Below, in pieces: positions 1 to 6,727 of a stretch of DNA of 32,341 nt. Location: positions 1 to 32,341 of the IMG/VR virus record IMGVR_UViG_3300021440_000087. One strand, given 5' to 3'. Numbering within the stretch: position 1 is the stretch's first letter; each line of letters begins with the position of its first letter. The notes under the pieces are model-generated. The model was not told the origin of the DNA. It saw only the letters and a program-made list of their open reading frames with translations, and did no database searches. A program made the translations under genes and the position numbers. Source of the DNA: a virus.

Positions 1-1
1 T

Positions 2-547
2 GGCCCAGCTGACCCAGATAAAAAGTCTTTAACTGCTGAGGAAGGGAAAGCTACGTCTTACTTTACTACCGCTACTGCAGCTAGTGAAAACTTAAATACG
101 TTGTATCCTAAGGCTGATATTCGTAAACTAAGAGCTGAGCAGTTAATAAGCGAGGTTCCAGTAATTGGCAAGGCTTCTAGTTTGGTTTTAAACAAAAGTC
201 TTTCGGGCGATGAGCAGAGTCTAACTCAAGCAGAAGCTCAGTTTTTAGACTCTATCAATAGATTTAGATCTGGCGCGAATTTGACTGAGTATGATATAGA
301 CTCTGCTAAAAAGACATTTTTTGAAATGCCTGGCGATGGTGAGCAAACAAAAAAACAAAAAGCCGAAGCTAGGCAAATTGCCGTAGAAGCTATGAAGCCC
401 GCGGCAGGGCTGACTAGAAGAAACGATGACGTGCCTAAATTAAGCAATACTAAAGTTTCAAGAAAAGTAATTAGAGCTGGCACTGATGAAAATGGCCGCA
501 GAGTGTATATGCATGCTGATGGCTCTACTGACTTTACACCATACTAA
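2..547 (+). CDS. Phage ejection/internal structural protein, 5' end cut by the window
   Basis: The frame is open from base 2 to the TAA at 545-547, so the TTG at 101 is not needed as a start and the gene begins outside the window. The visible 181 residues are hydrophilic and helical (TAEEGKATSYF..., NRFRSGANLTEYDIDSAKK, MPGDG) and end in GRRVYMHADGSTDFTPY. This pattern, with a Pro-Gly-Asp core and a short C-terminal 'G-R-V-Y...DGS' tail, resembles structural or DNA-transfer proteins encoded just before transglycosylase-bearing internal virion proteins in podovirus-like phages. That is recall of family appearance, not a search. Its stop codon overlaps the ribosome binding site of the next gene, so the two are expressed together late in infection. 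Exact role unknown. Confidence 0.75.
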   Translation, partial: GPADPDKKSLTAEEGKATSYFTTATAASENLNTLYPKADIRKLRAEQLISEVPVIGKASSLVLNKSLSGDEQSLTQAEAQFLDSINRFRSGANLTEYDIDSAKKTFFEMPGDGEQTKKQKAEARQIAVEAMKPAAGLTRRNDDVPKLSNTKVSRKVIRAGTDENGRRVYMHADGSTDFTPY

Positions 548-555
548 GGTGAAAT

Positions 556-3096
556 ATGGCTATTACATGGGACGATGAAGTAAACTCAAGCTCAAGTAAA
601 GAGACTCACTTAGTTGGTCTTGAAAAGCAGTATGGCTTAGATAATGGCGTGCTAAAAGGCTTGTGGAATACTGAGTCTGCAAAAGGCACAAACATGAGAA
701 CTAAGCTGTCTTCTGCTAAAGGGCATTTTCAGTTTATTGATAGTACCGCAAAAATGTATGGGCTGAAAAATCCTGACGACTTTTATGAGGCGTCCGATGC
801 TGCAGCTAGATACTTAAAAGACTTAAAAGACCAGTTTGGTGGCGACATTGTTAAAGCTATAGCGGCTTACAAAGCAGGCCCAGGTGCTGTTAAAAAGAAT
901 GGCATAGCAGCCCCTGCTATGGGGAAAAATGCTGATGCTGCGTATATCAATAAAGTCTTAGGTACTCCTAATGCAGATAATATAACATGGGACGAGTCTC
1001 CAAATGGCGCAGTTGGTTCGCCTAAAGTAGACAACTCGATTAGTGCTAAAAATCAGTTTGCGTCTGACCCGCATGCGGGTATGGAGCATCCTGCACAGCC
1101 GAGTCCTACGGAATTTTTTGACCCTGTACAAAAAGGTGCATTTAAAATAGGCTTACATACACCATGGGGGCAATCTGCAATGATACACGCTGGGCGTGTA
1201 GCTTCTGGATTTATTGAGCAGGGAAAAAAAGCAAGCAACTTTTTAGGTCGAGTTTTTGAGAATGACCCTGCAGTGTTAAGAGATAGCTTTGCTAGGGACG
1301 ATGCTATAGACGCCAAGCGTGCTGATGAAACTCATTCCTATGAACCTTTTCAGATAAGTTCTCCATTAGGGTCAGGCCTGGTAGGTGGGGCTTTACCATA
1401 CTTAATTACAGGCCCTACTATTGGCCCTGTAGCTGCTAAAGCCGCAGCGGGTCTAGGCGACTTAATAGGAGCTCCTATAGTTGCCGGAGCTCGTGCCGCC
1501 ACTGATGCGGGTATTAAAGGCGCATCAGGGCTATCTGCTAGTAGCAACCCGCTTACGCGTGGTTTTGGTAAAATGCTAGAACGCGACGTGATACAACCTA
1601 CTGTGCTTGCACGGGAAACTGCTAAAAACAGCCGTTTTACTAATGTTAACAACCCTATGTTTGCTGATTTAAAGCGTACTCTGACAACTGCCCCGCTGAC
1701 AGGCGCTTTAGAAGGCGCGTCTAATATAGACACTAGTGCTACTGGCGGCGCTTTAGAAGGCGTTGTAGGTGGGGTAGCTGGCAAGACTTTACGGCCTTTT
1801 ACAAATAGGATTCCATCCTACTACAGCAAGCCTAATCAAAAGCTAATTGACTGGTACCAAAAACAGGGGGCTAACCTTTTACCTGGCGAAATGACAGGCT
1901 CTTCAACGCATCAACAAATAGAGTCTCAATTAAGAAAAAGCATAGGTTACTCAAATGAATTTCAAGTGCACGATGCAAGTAAAAATCTTACAAATAGTAG
2001 AATAGCTTATCAAGCTATGGGTATTTCGCCTAAGCATTATTTTGATAAAGAAACTAAAATGATTAAGCAGGTTGAGCCGGAAGTTTTGGACGCTCATAGA
2101 AATTCTTTGAAAGCACAGTATAACGCACTAGAAGCAAGCACTACTCCAGTATTTGATAAAGCCAACTTGGCCAGTCTTGACGCTCACGTTAAAGCTATTG
2201 CAGAAAGCCCATTTACAGAAGCCGCTAAGTATAGCAAACTTGCACAAAAAGCTGTAGACATGGCAAAAGCTACGCTAGTGCAAAATAGAAACAGCTTTAC
2301 TTCTCGCTATGAAACAGGTAAAAATTTTGATGGTACCACATACAAAAATATAAGGGCTATGCTTAAAGATGGCATCGATGGAGCCTACAAAGTAGGTGAC
2401 AATAATGCTGCCAAGCAGCTACAACCATTGTTGCAAGAGCTAGACCAAGCTGCTGAAAGAGGAGTTGCGCGTGCTAAAGGCACCACAAGCGCTAAGCACT
2501 GGAAAGACCTTAACACTAAATATGCTATGACTAACTTAGTAATAGAGCATGGCATGGGAACTAATGGCATTGACCCAACAAGGCTGTATAGCCATTTGCG
2601 CTCAAATGACGCAATGAGACTCTTTTTAGACAAGGGGCCACCACAACTGCAAGCTCTTCAAAAGCTAGCTAAAGTGGGTGACATTCTTGCACACCAAGAT
2701 AAGTCATTTGGTGCTATGAAGCAGCCTAAGTCTTTGGGTGTTTTTACAAGTATTGGACAAATGACTAGCGTGCCAGGATTATCCCAGCTAACAAAGCTAG
2801 GGGCAGCCCCACTACTGTGGGCCTACAAGAAAGGTTACCCAGGCACTACTGGTTTCCTTAACATGCATCCAGAAGCAACGTTGCCAGTTGGTCCATTTAG
2901 AGCTAAGATAGGCCGATACTGGGAAGGCCCTGGTATTTATACACATGCTGCTGCTCAAAGTGGTCAGACACACGACAAATTACTACGCGGTAGTGTTAAC
3001 GCAGCTAAGTATGTTGGTAAAGGCATTAACGATACAAGTGATATTGTAAGCAAAGGCTTGGCTGATCTTTTAAAGTATAATTCAACAGGAGAATAA
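556..3096 (+). CDS. Internal virion / DNA ejection protein with N-terminal lytic transglycosylase domain
   Basis: An 846-residue protein. Residues about 18-135 form an SLT-type (lysozyme-like) lytic transglycosylase domain: catalytic Glu40 in WNTES, then GHFQFID (56-62) and AAYKAGPGAV (103-112), the usual E-S, G-x-x-Q and A-Y-x-A-G-P-G blocks. Such domains cut peptidoglycan locally during genome entry, as in T7 gp16. Residues about 270-310 are a long Gly/Ala-rich hydrophobic stretch that could enter a membrane; the remainder is mostly helical and of unknown function. The start is ATG 556 with AAGGTG about 5 bases upstream, overlapping the previous stop. The peptide ITWD(D)E occurs twice, at residues 3-8 and 143-148, flanking the enzyme domain. 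The gene is followed 1 base later by the next gene, so it is part of one late operon. Confidence 0.85.
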   Translation: MAITWDDEVNSSSSKETHLVGLEKQYGLDNGVLKGLWNTESAKGTNMRTKLSSAKGHFQFIDSTAKMYGLKNPDDFYEASDAAARYLKDLKDQFGGDIVKAIAAYKAGPGAVKKNGIAAPAMGKNADAAYINKVLGTPNADNITWDESPNGAVGSPKVDNSISAKNQFASDPHAGMEHPAQPSPTEFFDPVQKGAFKIGLHTPWGQSAMIHAGRVASGFIEQGKKASNFLGRVFENDPAVLRDSFARDDAIDAKRADETHSYEPFQISSPLGSGLVGGALPYLITGPTIGPVAAKAAAGLGDLIGAPIVAGARAATDAGIKGASGLSASSNPLTRGFGKMLERDVIQPTVLARETAKNSRFTNVNNPMFADLKRTLTTAPLTGALEGASNIDTSATGGALEGVVGGVAGKTLRPFTNRIPSYYSKPNQKLIDWYQKQGANLLPGEMTGSSTHQQIESQLRKSIGYSNEFQVHDASKNLTNSRIAYQAMGISPKHYFDKETKMIKQVEPEVLDAHRNSLKAQYNALEASTTPVFDKANLASLDAHVKAIAESPFTEAAKYSKLAQKAVDMAKATLVQNRNSFTSRYETGKNFDGTTYKNIRAMLKDGIDGAYKVGDNNAAKQLQPLLQELDQAAERGVARAKGTTSAKHWKDLNTKYAMTNLVIEHGMGTNGIDPTRLYSHLRSNDAMRLFLDKGPPQLQALQKLAKVGDILAHQDKSFGAMKQPKSLGVFTSIGQMTSVPGLSQLTKLGAAPLLWAYKKGYPGTTGFLNMHPEATLPVGPFRAKIGRYWEGPGIYTHAAAQSGQTHDKLLRGSVNAAKYVGKGINDTSDIVSKGLADLLKYNSTGE

Positions 3097-3097
3097 A

Positions 3098-3322
3098 ATG
3101 GCAGGTAAATACAAGGTAACAGGCGTTAGCCAACCTACATTTAGACAAGCAAAAGCATACGCGGAAGGCAGAGCAGGTAAAGTTGCTGGTCTTGTTGCAG
3201 GCAATAATCCACATGGTGCTACTACACCCGCGGGTATTTCGTGGCTAGCGGGATTAAACGAATACAATACTGTGGGTGCTGTGCAACCTAGAGATCATTG
3301 TGCAGATTTACCTAAAGTATAG
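3098..3322 (+). CDS. Small protein resembling ribosome modulation factor (RMF/CrpP-like)
   Basis: 74 residues, ATG with a GGAG 7 bases upstream inside the end of the previous gene. The pattern A-x-x-x-G-x-x-A-G (AYAEGRAGKVAG), then NPH, then a Trp-x-x-Gly (WLAGLNEY) follows the layout of the RMF family, small basic proteins such as E. coli RMF (55 residues), which binds 70S ribosomes and promotes 100S dimers; CrpP belongs to the same family. The match is by pattern only and the phage protein has longer ends. If correct it could act on host ribosomes, or be a virion-associated member with another job, since it sits among late structural genes. No membrane segment or signal peptide. Alternative: an unrelated small structural protein. 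Confidence 0.7.
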   Translation: MAGKYKVTGVSQPTFRQAKAYAEGRAGKVAGLVAGNNPHGATTPAGISWLAGLNEYNTVGAVQPRDHCADLPKV

Positions 3323-3369
3323 GCTAAACGAATGGCGCACGAGACGCGCTAACTTTACTGGAGTATTGT

Positions 3370-3753
3370 ATGAACAATGAACAAAACTTTTTAACAGAGC
3401 TTTTAGAGCTGTTTAATCATTTAACACAACACCTTCACAAACTGGAGAAACTTATTATGTCTACTCAAGAAGAACTAGCAACACAACTAACAGCGGTAAA
3501 CACAAATTTGAGCAATATTTTAACGCAACTTTCAAAAGTGTCCACAGAAGTTAGAGCTGCTACTCAATCACAGCTTGATGCAATCTTAGCTTTACAAGGG
3601 CAGCTCGCAACAGGACAATTGTCACCAGAAGCACAAGCGGCTTTAGACGCAGTTATTGCAACTACTGGGCAGCTATCTGCGTCTGTACAAAGCCTAGATG
3701 ATATTAACCCAGATGCTCCAGCGCCAGCTGTAGACCCCGCTCCTGTAGTCTAA
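3370..3753 (+). CDS. Small coiled-coil phage protein of unknown function
   Basis: 127 residues. The start ATG 3370 has GGAG at 3360-3363, 6 bases away. Residues 30-95 (STQEELATQLTAV onward) are a heptad-like, Gln/Leu/Ser-rich segment that should form a coiled coil; the C-terminus is Pro/Ala-rich (DAPAPAVDPAP). A second in-frame ATG at 3457 has its own GGAG at 3444-3447, 9 bases upstream, so a 98-residue short form is possible; the peptide from this point looks like a stand-alone phage coiled-coil protein. It lies between the RMF-like gene and the endolysin, separated from the latter by a hairpin. Function not recognised; small oligomerising structural protein is the best guess. Confidence 0.7.
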   Translation: MNNEQNFLTELLELFNHLTQHLHKLEKLIMSTQEELATQLTAVNTNLSNILTQLSKVSTEVRAATQSQLDAILALQGQLATGQLSPEAQAALDAVIATTGQLSASVQSLDDINPDAPAPAVDPAPVV

Positions 3754-3772
3754 TAGCAGTATATTTTCAATC

Positions 3773-3794
3773 AAGGTCAGCGCTTGCTGGCCTT
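3773..3794 (+). terminator. Stem-loop between the coiled-coil gene and the lysis cassette
   Basis: AAGGTCAGC (3773-3781) pairs with GCTGGCCTT (3786-3794) across a 4-base loop, nine pairs including one G-T. It is followed by GTTACG rather than a clear T-run, so it may be a weak terminator or an mRNA end-protecting hairpin. It marks the junction to the G+C-richer lysis cassette. Confidence 0.45.
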
Positions 3795-3812
3795 GTTACG
3801 TAGAGTATTTAT

Positions 3813-4469
3813 ATGAACTATTTACAGAAATATCAGCAACAACTAGGCTTAGCCCCTGATGGAATCATGGGGCCTAATACCGCTAAGGCGATGATGGATG
3901 ACTTAGGAATAACCGATAAGTTGTTATTTGCACATGTTATCGGACAGGTAGCGCATGAAAGCGGCCTATATACCCATTTTCGTGAAAACTTGAACTACGG
4001 TGCGGCTGGGCTGCTTAATATCTTCAAGAAATATTACACGGTGCGTAATGAGCTGGATGAATTAGTGCCCAATCAGGCATTAATAGCGGCACATGAGCGA
4101 AAACCAGAGCTTATCGCTAATCATGTCTATGCTAACCGCATGGGAAATGGTGATGAGGCCAGCGGCGATGGTTGGCGTTATCGTGGTATATTTGGGCTTC
4201 AACTCACCGGAAAGACTAACATTACAAAGTTCCTGGATAGCATAGGCTTGCCAGCAGATACCGACTTGGATAGTTTAAAGGATAACCCTAAAGTTTATTT
4301 TCAAGCGGCTTTCTACTGGTTTAATGAGAATGCCGTTGATAAGAAGTGCGTTGACATGAGTGATAGCTGCATATTAACGGTAACCAAGCGCGTTAATGGC
4401 GGTACTAACGGACTGGATGACCGTAAGGTTCAGACTAAGAAAGTATTTAAAGCTTTGGGGTTGGCCTGA
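3813..4469 (+). CDS. Endolysin, GH19 chitinase-type glycosidase
   Basis: 218 residues. Residues 4-27 (LQKYQQQLGLAPDGIMGPNT) look like half of a peptidoglycan-binding motif. From residue 35 the protein is a GH19 (chitinase class I-like) domain, common among phage endolysins of Gram-negative hosts: catalytic Glu49 in AHESG, a second acidic residue in FRENLNYGA (Glu58), and the hallmark GDGWRYRG followed by LQLTGKTN. It hydrolyses peptidoglycan glycan strands at the end of infection. No signal peptide or signal-anchor is visible, so it should need the holin encoded three genes downstream to reach the cell wall. The next gene overlaps its stop by one base (TGATG). Confidence 0.92.
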   Translation: MNYLQKYQQQLGLAPDGIMGPNTAKAMMDDLGITDKLLFAHVIGQVAHESGLYTHFRENLNYGAAGLLNIFKKYYTVRNELDELVPNQALIAAHERKPELIANHVYANRMGNGDEASGDGWRYRGIFGLQLTGKTNITKFLDSIGLPADTDLDSLKDNPKVYFQAAFYWFNENAVDKKCVDMSDSCILTVTKRVNGGTNGLDDRKVQTKKVFKALGLA

Positions 4470-4741
4470 TGGAATCGGCAGTTATCGCTTTATTTGTCTA
4501 TTCGGTGCTGATTTCTGCAAAATATTTACAGCAGCGCGCGGAACTTCAAGATGTGGCCAAAAAAATTGTAGAGCTTACCAAAATAGTTAAAGAAATTGAC
4601 CCTTATATTGAGCGTATCAGCACTGAGTGTTCCGACTGGAAGGAACGTTGTCGAACCCTTGAGTTTGAACGCAATGCCGAACGTGAGACTGTTAGGCGTG
4701 TACGTGCTATATTTGAACCAGTAGTGTATGAGTGTGAATGA
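4469..4741 (+). CDS. Rz-like inner-membrane protein (candidate i-spanin)
   Basis: 90 residues. An N-terminal hydrophobic segment (residues 3-18, SAVIALFVYSVLISAK) is followed by a charged helical region (QQRAELQDVAKKIVELTKIV...) with coiled-coil character, ending acidic. This is the architecture of Rz-type i-spanins, which sit in the inner membrane and span the periplasm to disrupt the outer membrane at lysis. It overlaps the endolysin stop by one base and the next gene by four (ATGA), so the lysis genes are translationally coupled. A second protein of similar build follows at 5059, so which one is the true spanin subunit is not settled. No lipoprotein partner embedded in it was found. Confidence 0.65.
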   Translation: MESAVIALFVYSVLISAKYLQQRAELQDVAKKIVELTKIVKEIDPYIERISTECSDWKERCRTLEFERNAERETVRRVRAIFEPVVYECE

Positions 4742-4860
4742 AGCCTAATCAAGAAAACATACCAATGTGGTTAATCATATTGCTGATATGCTCAGTGTTC
4801 GTCTGTACTGTGGCGCTATGGGTGTGGCTTGGGTTTAAGGTATTAGAGGCGATGCCGTGA
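4738..4860 (+). CDS. 40-residue single-span membrane protein in the lysis cassette
   Basis: ATG at 4738 overlaps the previous stop (ATGA) and the gene ends at TGA 4858-4860, which overlaps the GTG start of the holin candidate (GTGA). The peptide MKPNQENIPM is followed by one strongly hydrophobic stretch, WLIILLICSVFVCTVALW, and a short tail FKVLEAMP. Exact fit between two coupled neighbours is the main argument that this very short gene is real. Single-span proteins in lysis cassettes are usually holins, antiholins (pinholin-like) or spanin partners; there is no lipobox. Role inferred from context only. Confidence 0.65.
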   Translation: MKPNQENIPMWLIILLICSVFVCTVALWVWLGFKVLEAMP

Positions 4861-5072
4861 GCCGATTAGAGTTTGCTATCCGCTTTAGTACGTTAGTATT
4901 TGCTTTTGCCTTGATAGTTTATGTCATTCATGCAGATAAGCCGATAGCGATCATTGCTAGCATGATATCGATCATCGTAGCGGCTTTATCGGGTGACTGG
5001 TCACGGGCTAACACTAACACGACGATTATTAACAACGACCCGGCAGAAGGTATCCCCGATGAAACTGAGTGA
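4857..5072 (+). CDS. Holin candidate with two membrane spans
   Basis: 71 residues starting at GTG 4857, coupled to the preceding microgene. Two hydrophobic helices are evident: STLVFAFALIVYVI (about 11-25) and IAIIASMISIIVAAL (about 30-44), separated by HADKP, with a polar acidic tail. Small size, two spans and location between the endolysin and an Rz-like gene fit a holin, which would form inner-membrane lesions that release the endolysin. Alternative: antiholin or spanin accessory. The next gene starts inside it, at 5059. Confidence 0.7.
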   Translation: MSRLEFAIRFSTLVFAFALIVYVIHADKPIAIIASMISIIVAALSGDWSRANTNTTIINNDPAEGIPDETE

Positions 5073-5433
5073 GTTTGGCATGGTGGCTGGGATTGTTTCC
5101 GCCGTATCTGTGGGCGGCACGATTGCCGCTTATAGCCCGCCTTGTGAGATTAACAAGGATGCTTTAAGAACGATTGAAGACCAAAACAAGCGCCTAAGCG
5201 AGCAGAACGAACGCTTAAGCGATGCCAATAAAGTGATTCAGGACGCGCTGGCTAAGTTGCCAGATGACCAGCAAAAGCTGGTTAAGATGATGGAAGATAA
5301 CGACTTTAAAGGCAAGCAGCTCGATAAAGAGATTGCTCGCTTTCAAAACGAACCATGTAAACCAGTTGTTAAGTCTAACTTAACAACTGAAGATGTTTTA
5401 TTAAGCATGGTTCTAAAAAAAAGCCACCTGTAA
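5059..5433 (+). CDS. Rz-like membrane-anchored coiled-coil protein
   Basis: The start is ATG 5059: GAAGG lies 8 bases upstream, and 5059 places a hydrophobic segment right at the N-terminus (MVAGIVSAVSVGGTIAAY, residues 8-25). An in-frame start at 4993 would lie deep in the holin gene and has no good binding site. After the anchor comes a charged coiled coil (RTIEDQNKRLSEQNERLSD). The protein ends at TAA 5431 after 124 residues. Anchor plus periplasmic coiled coil fits an i-spanin or Rz analogue. Codon 120 onward contains the A8 run 5415-5422 in the phase A-AAA-AAA, a classical -1 slippery heptamer. The overlapping -1 frame stays open and encodes a proline-rich segment plus a membrane helix (next entry). 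Confidence 0.7.
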   Translation: MKLSEFGMVAGIVSAVSVGGTIAAYSPPCEINKDALRTIEDQNKRLSEQNERLSDANKVIQDALAKLPDDQQKLVKMMEDNDFKGKQLDKEIARFQNEPCKPVVKSNLTTEDVLLSMVLKKSHL

Positions 5434-5606
5434 ACACTGGCTTAACCCTCCCTATATTGCCGCCTGGGGGTCAACTGGGCGGCATTTCAGTTCAGCTTAA
5501 CCAACCCAACACACCAAACAAAGAACCACCCGGCGTGCCTTTGCCTTCTGCTTTTTGGTTATTTTTAGCGGGGTTGGTTATGATATGCACCTATTTAGGC
5601 TCATAA
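5391..5606 (+). CDS. Possible -1 frameshift extension of the Rz-like protein (proline-rich plus C-terminal membrane span)
   Basis: In the -1 frame relative to the gene at 5059, codons are open from 5391 (after a TGA at 5388) to TAA 5604-5606, with no ATG, GTG or TTG near its beginning. It could be reached by slipping on the heptamer 5415-5421, giving KPPVNTGLTLPILPPGG, a Pro/Gln/Asn-rich stretch, then PSAFWLFLAGLVMICTYLG, a clear membrane helix, at the very C-terminus. A stem TGCCGCCT/GGGCGGCA (5458-5465 with 5477-5484) lies about 36 bases downstream of the slip site. That is far for a stimulator, and it may simply be a terminator. Alternatives: a miscounted homopolymer (nine A would fuse the frames), or decay of an Rz1-type gene. 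Confidence 0.4.
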   Translation, partial: RCFIKHGSKKKPPVNTGLTLPILPPGGQLGGISVQLNQPNTPNKEPPGVPLPSAFWLFLAGLVMICTYLGS

Positions 5607-5612
5607 ACCGCG

Positions 5613-5822
5613 TTATACGACAACTGTTGCAAACACTGATTTATAACCACTTTCATTGGCTGTCTTAATTTCATCATCATTTGGATAGCCAAGAACTATT
5701 TCCCATGCCGACTTTTCATTTTCAAATGTACTATCTAGGCAAATGTCACCATTTGGCTTAATGATTGCCCATGCTTGCGTTATTCGCCTACTTTCCCACT
5801 CGGTCATCGTATAACCACACAT
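5613..5822 (-). CDS. Small hypothetical phage protein
   Basis: 69 residues, ATG at 5822 reading leftward, convergent with the lysis cassette. The core AWAIIKPNGDICLDSTF... EKSAWEIVLG resembles small phage proteins that pair an 'I-x-x-x-G-x-I' hairpin with a following 'A-W' helix, but I cannot assign a function. No strong ribosome binding site is visible; a second Met at residue 6 is an alternative start. It is the last gene of the leftward accessory operon. Confidence 0.5.
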   Translation of the reverse strand: MCGYTMTEWESRRITQAWAIIKPNGDICLDSTFENEKSAWEIVLGYPNDDEIKTANESGYKSVFATVVV

Positions 5823-5888
5823 TCAAGCCGACGCTTACCGTCAGCGGTTTCGTTTAAGTTTTATGCAGCGCGGCACGTTAATTCTGCG

Positions 5889-6215
5889 TTATGCACAACC
5901 AGCTAGTACTGTCAGAAATTTCTTACCTCCCAGTTGTCTTGACATCTTGTAGCACTCAAACATCGTTTCACGTTCCTCTGCTGTTGGCTCAGGCAACATA
6001 TATTCACCACAATGCGTTGTATCGTATTCCCCATCCCAAAATCTTTCTTCTGGTACGTGTTTCCTTAGCCACGGCTCAACTGATCGCATTACATTAGGGA
6101 GCATGTATGGCATCAACCCGCGTTCGCCCATTATATTTTCAAGGTCTTCATAAACGTGGCTCATTTCAGTATGCAAGATGTTTGTCGTTAAATTTCTTAA
6201 TCTTTGTATGTTCAT
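5889..6215 (-). CDS. Conserved hypothetical phage protein
   Basis: 108 residues. The start is ATG 6215, chosen over the TTG just before it because AGGA lies 8 bases upstream of the ATG. Sequence features: a basic N-terminus (NIQRLRNLTTNILH), then EMSHVYEDLENIMGE, a 'MLPNVMRSVEPWLRK' helix, RFWDGEYD and an acidic C-terminal half (LPEPTAEERE). I recognise this as the kind of protein often found among early genes of tailed phages, without known function. No membrane segment or metal motif. It follows the Lar-like gene after about 60 bases. Confidence 0.65.
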   Translation of the reverse strand: MNIQRLRNLTTNILHTEMSHVYEDLENIMGERGLMPYMLPNVMRSVEPWLRKHVPEERFWDGEYDTTHCGEYMLPEPTAEERETMFECYKMSRQLGGKKFLTVLAGCA

Positions 6216-6278
6216 CAATAAAATCCTGGTTATTAGTCTAACAAATCGCTCAAGGTGTACATGACGCTTTGCCTATTT

Positions 6279-6602
6279 TCACATTGCATAGTCATAAGCA
6301 CACTCCCAGCACATAACGTCCGAATCATTTAAAGGACTCTGTGTATAGGCACTGCCGCCGCAAGCGCTGCATATGCCTATAACTTTATGTTGAATTTCTT
6401 TTGTGTCATAGCTAAAAGTCTCGTCAACTCTTGAGTTCCAAGCATTGACTGCTTGTTCTTTTGTCGACTTAAAATCAATTGTTGCGCCACACCCAGTACA
6501 ATCAACATGCCATGTCCAATGAACGTCGTAATCGCTTGATTGGTCTTCGGAGACATAGGCTTGGCTGCCACAAAAAGGGCACGGTAGTAGCTCTACGCTC
6601 AT
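6279..6602 (-). CDS. Lar-like zinc-ribbon protein (restriction alleviation family)
   Basis: 107 residues. It starts LLPCPFCGSQAYV and continues with CTGCGATIDF and a closing AVNAWNSR, the layout of the Lar family: two CxxC pairs making a zinc ribbon, then a W-N-x-R end. A second cysteine cluster follows (CSACG...CWEC), so it is longer than a plain Lar domain of about 60-70 residues. Rac prophage Lar reduces restriction by type I enzymes; for most phage relatives activity is untested. ATG 6602 overlaps the stop of the 42-codon gene upstream (ATGA) and has AGGGGG nearby. Family call fairly sure, function inferred. Confidence 0.75.
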   Translation of the reverse strand: MSVELLPCPFCGSQAYVSEDQSSDYDVHWTWHVDCTGCGATIDFKSTKEQAVNAWNSRVDETFSYDTKEIQHKVIGICSACGGSAYTQSPLNDSDVMCWECAYDYAM

Positions 6603-6727
6603 TGTGAACCCCCTATTTTGACAATATTAGCCCCTGCATTTGGCTGTATTCTTGCGGGACAGCCGTGTAGGTGTGCAATATCAATAATAGAACTGCCTTT
6701 TTGTTTGCATAATTTACAAATAAACAT
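6599..6727 (-). CDS. 42-residue cysteine/histidine microprotein
   Basis: The ATG at 6727 shares its A with the ligase stop (TAATG), and its TGA at 6601-6599 overlaps the Lar-like start (ATGA). GAGGA sits about 8 bases upstream of the ATG inside the ligase end. The peptide begins MFICKLCKQKGSS and contains HLHGCPAR; the CxxC plus HxHxC spacing could bind one zinc ion. The double overlap argues strongly that it is translated. No function can be assigned; a tiny zinc-binding partner for the Lar-like protein or ligase is possible. Confidence 0.65.
   Translation of the reverse strand: MFICKLCKQKGSSIIDIAHLHGCPARIQPNAGANIVKIGGSQ

Noticed and set aside
1350-1784. Long open frame on the minus strand inside the internal virion protein gene
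   Set aside because: Antisense shadow of a well-supported gene with a transglycosylase domain; no ribosome binding site and no recognisable protein.
4396-4590. 64-codon plus-strand frame across the endolysin/Rz-like junction
   Set aside because: Out of frame with two coupled genes, no membrane or domain pattern, and no ribosome binding site.
5391-5606. Independent Rz1-like lipoprotein gene in the overlapping frame
   Set aside because: No start codon near the beginning, no lipobox, and the hydrophobic segment is at the C-terminus; treated as a possible frameshift extension instead.
6219-6278. Nine-codon frame (start near 6246) before the gene at 6215
   Set aside because: No ribosome binding site and too short to support; the gap shows no other structure.
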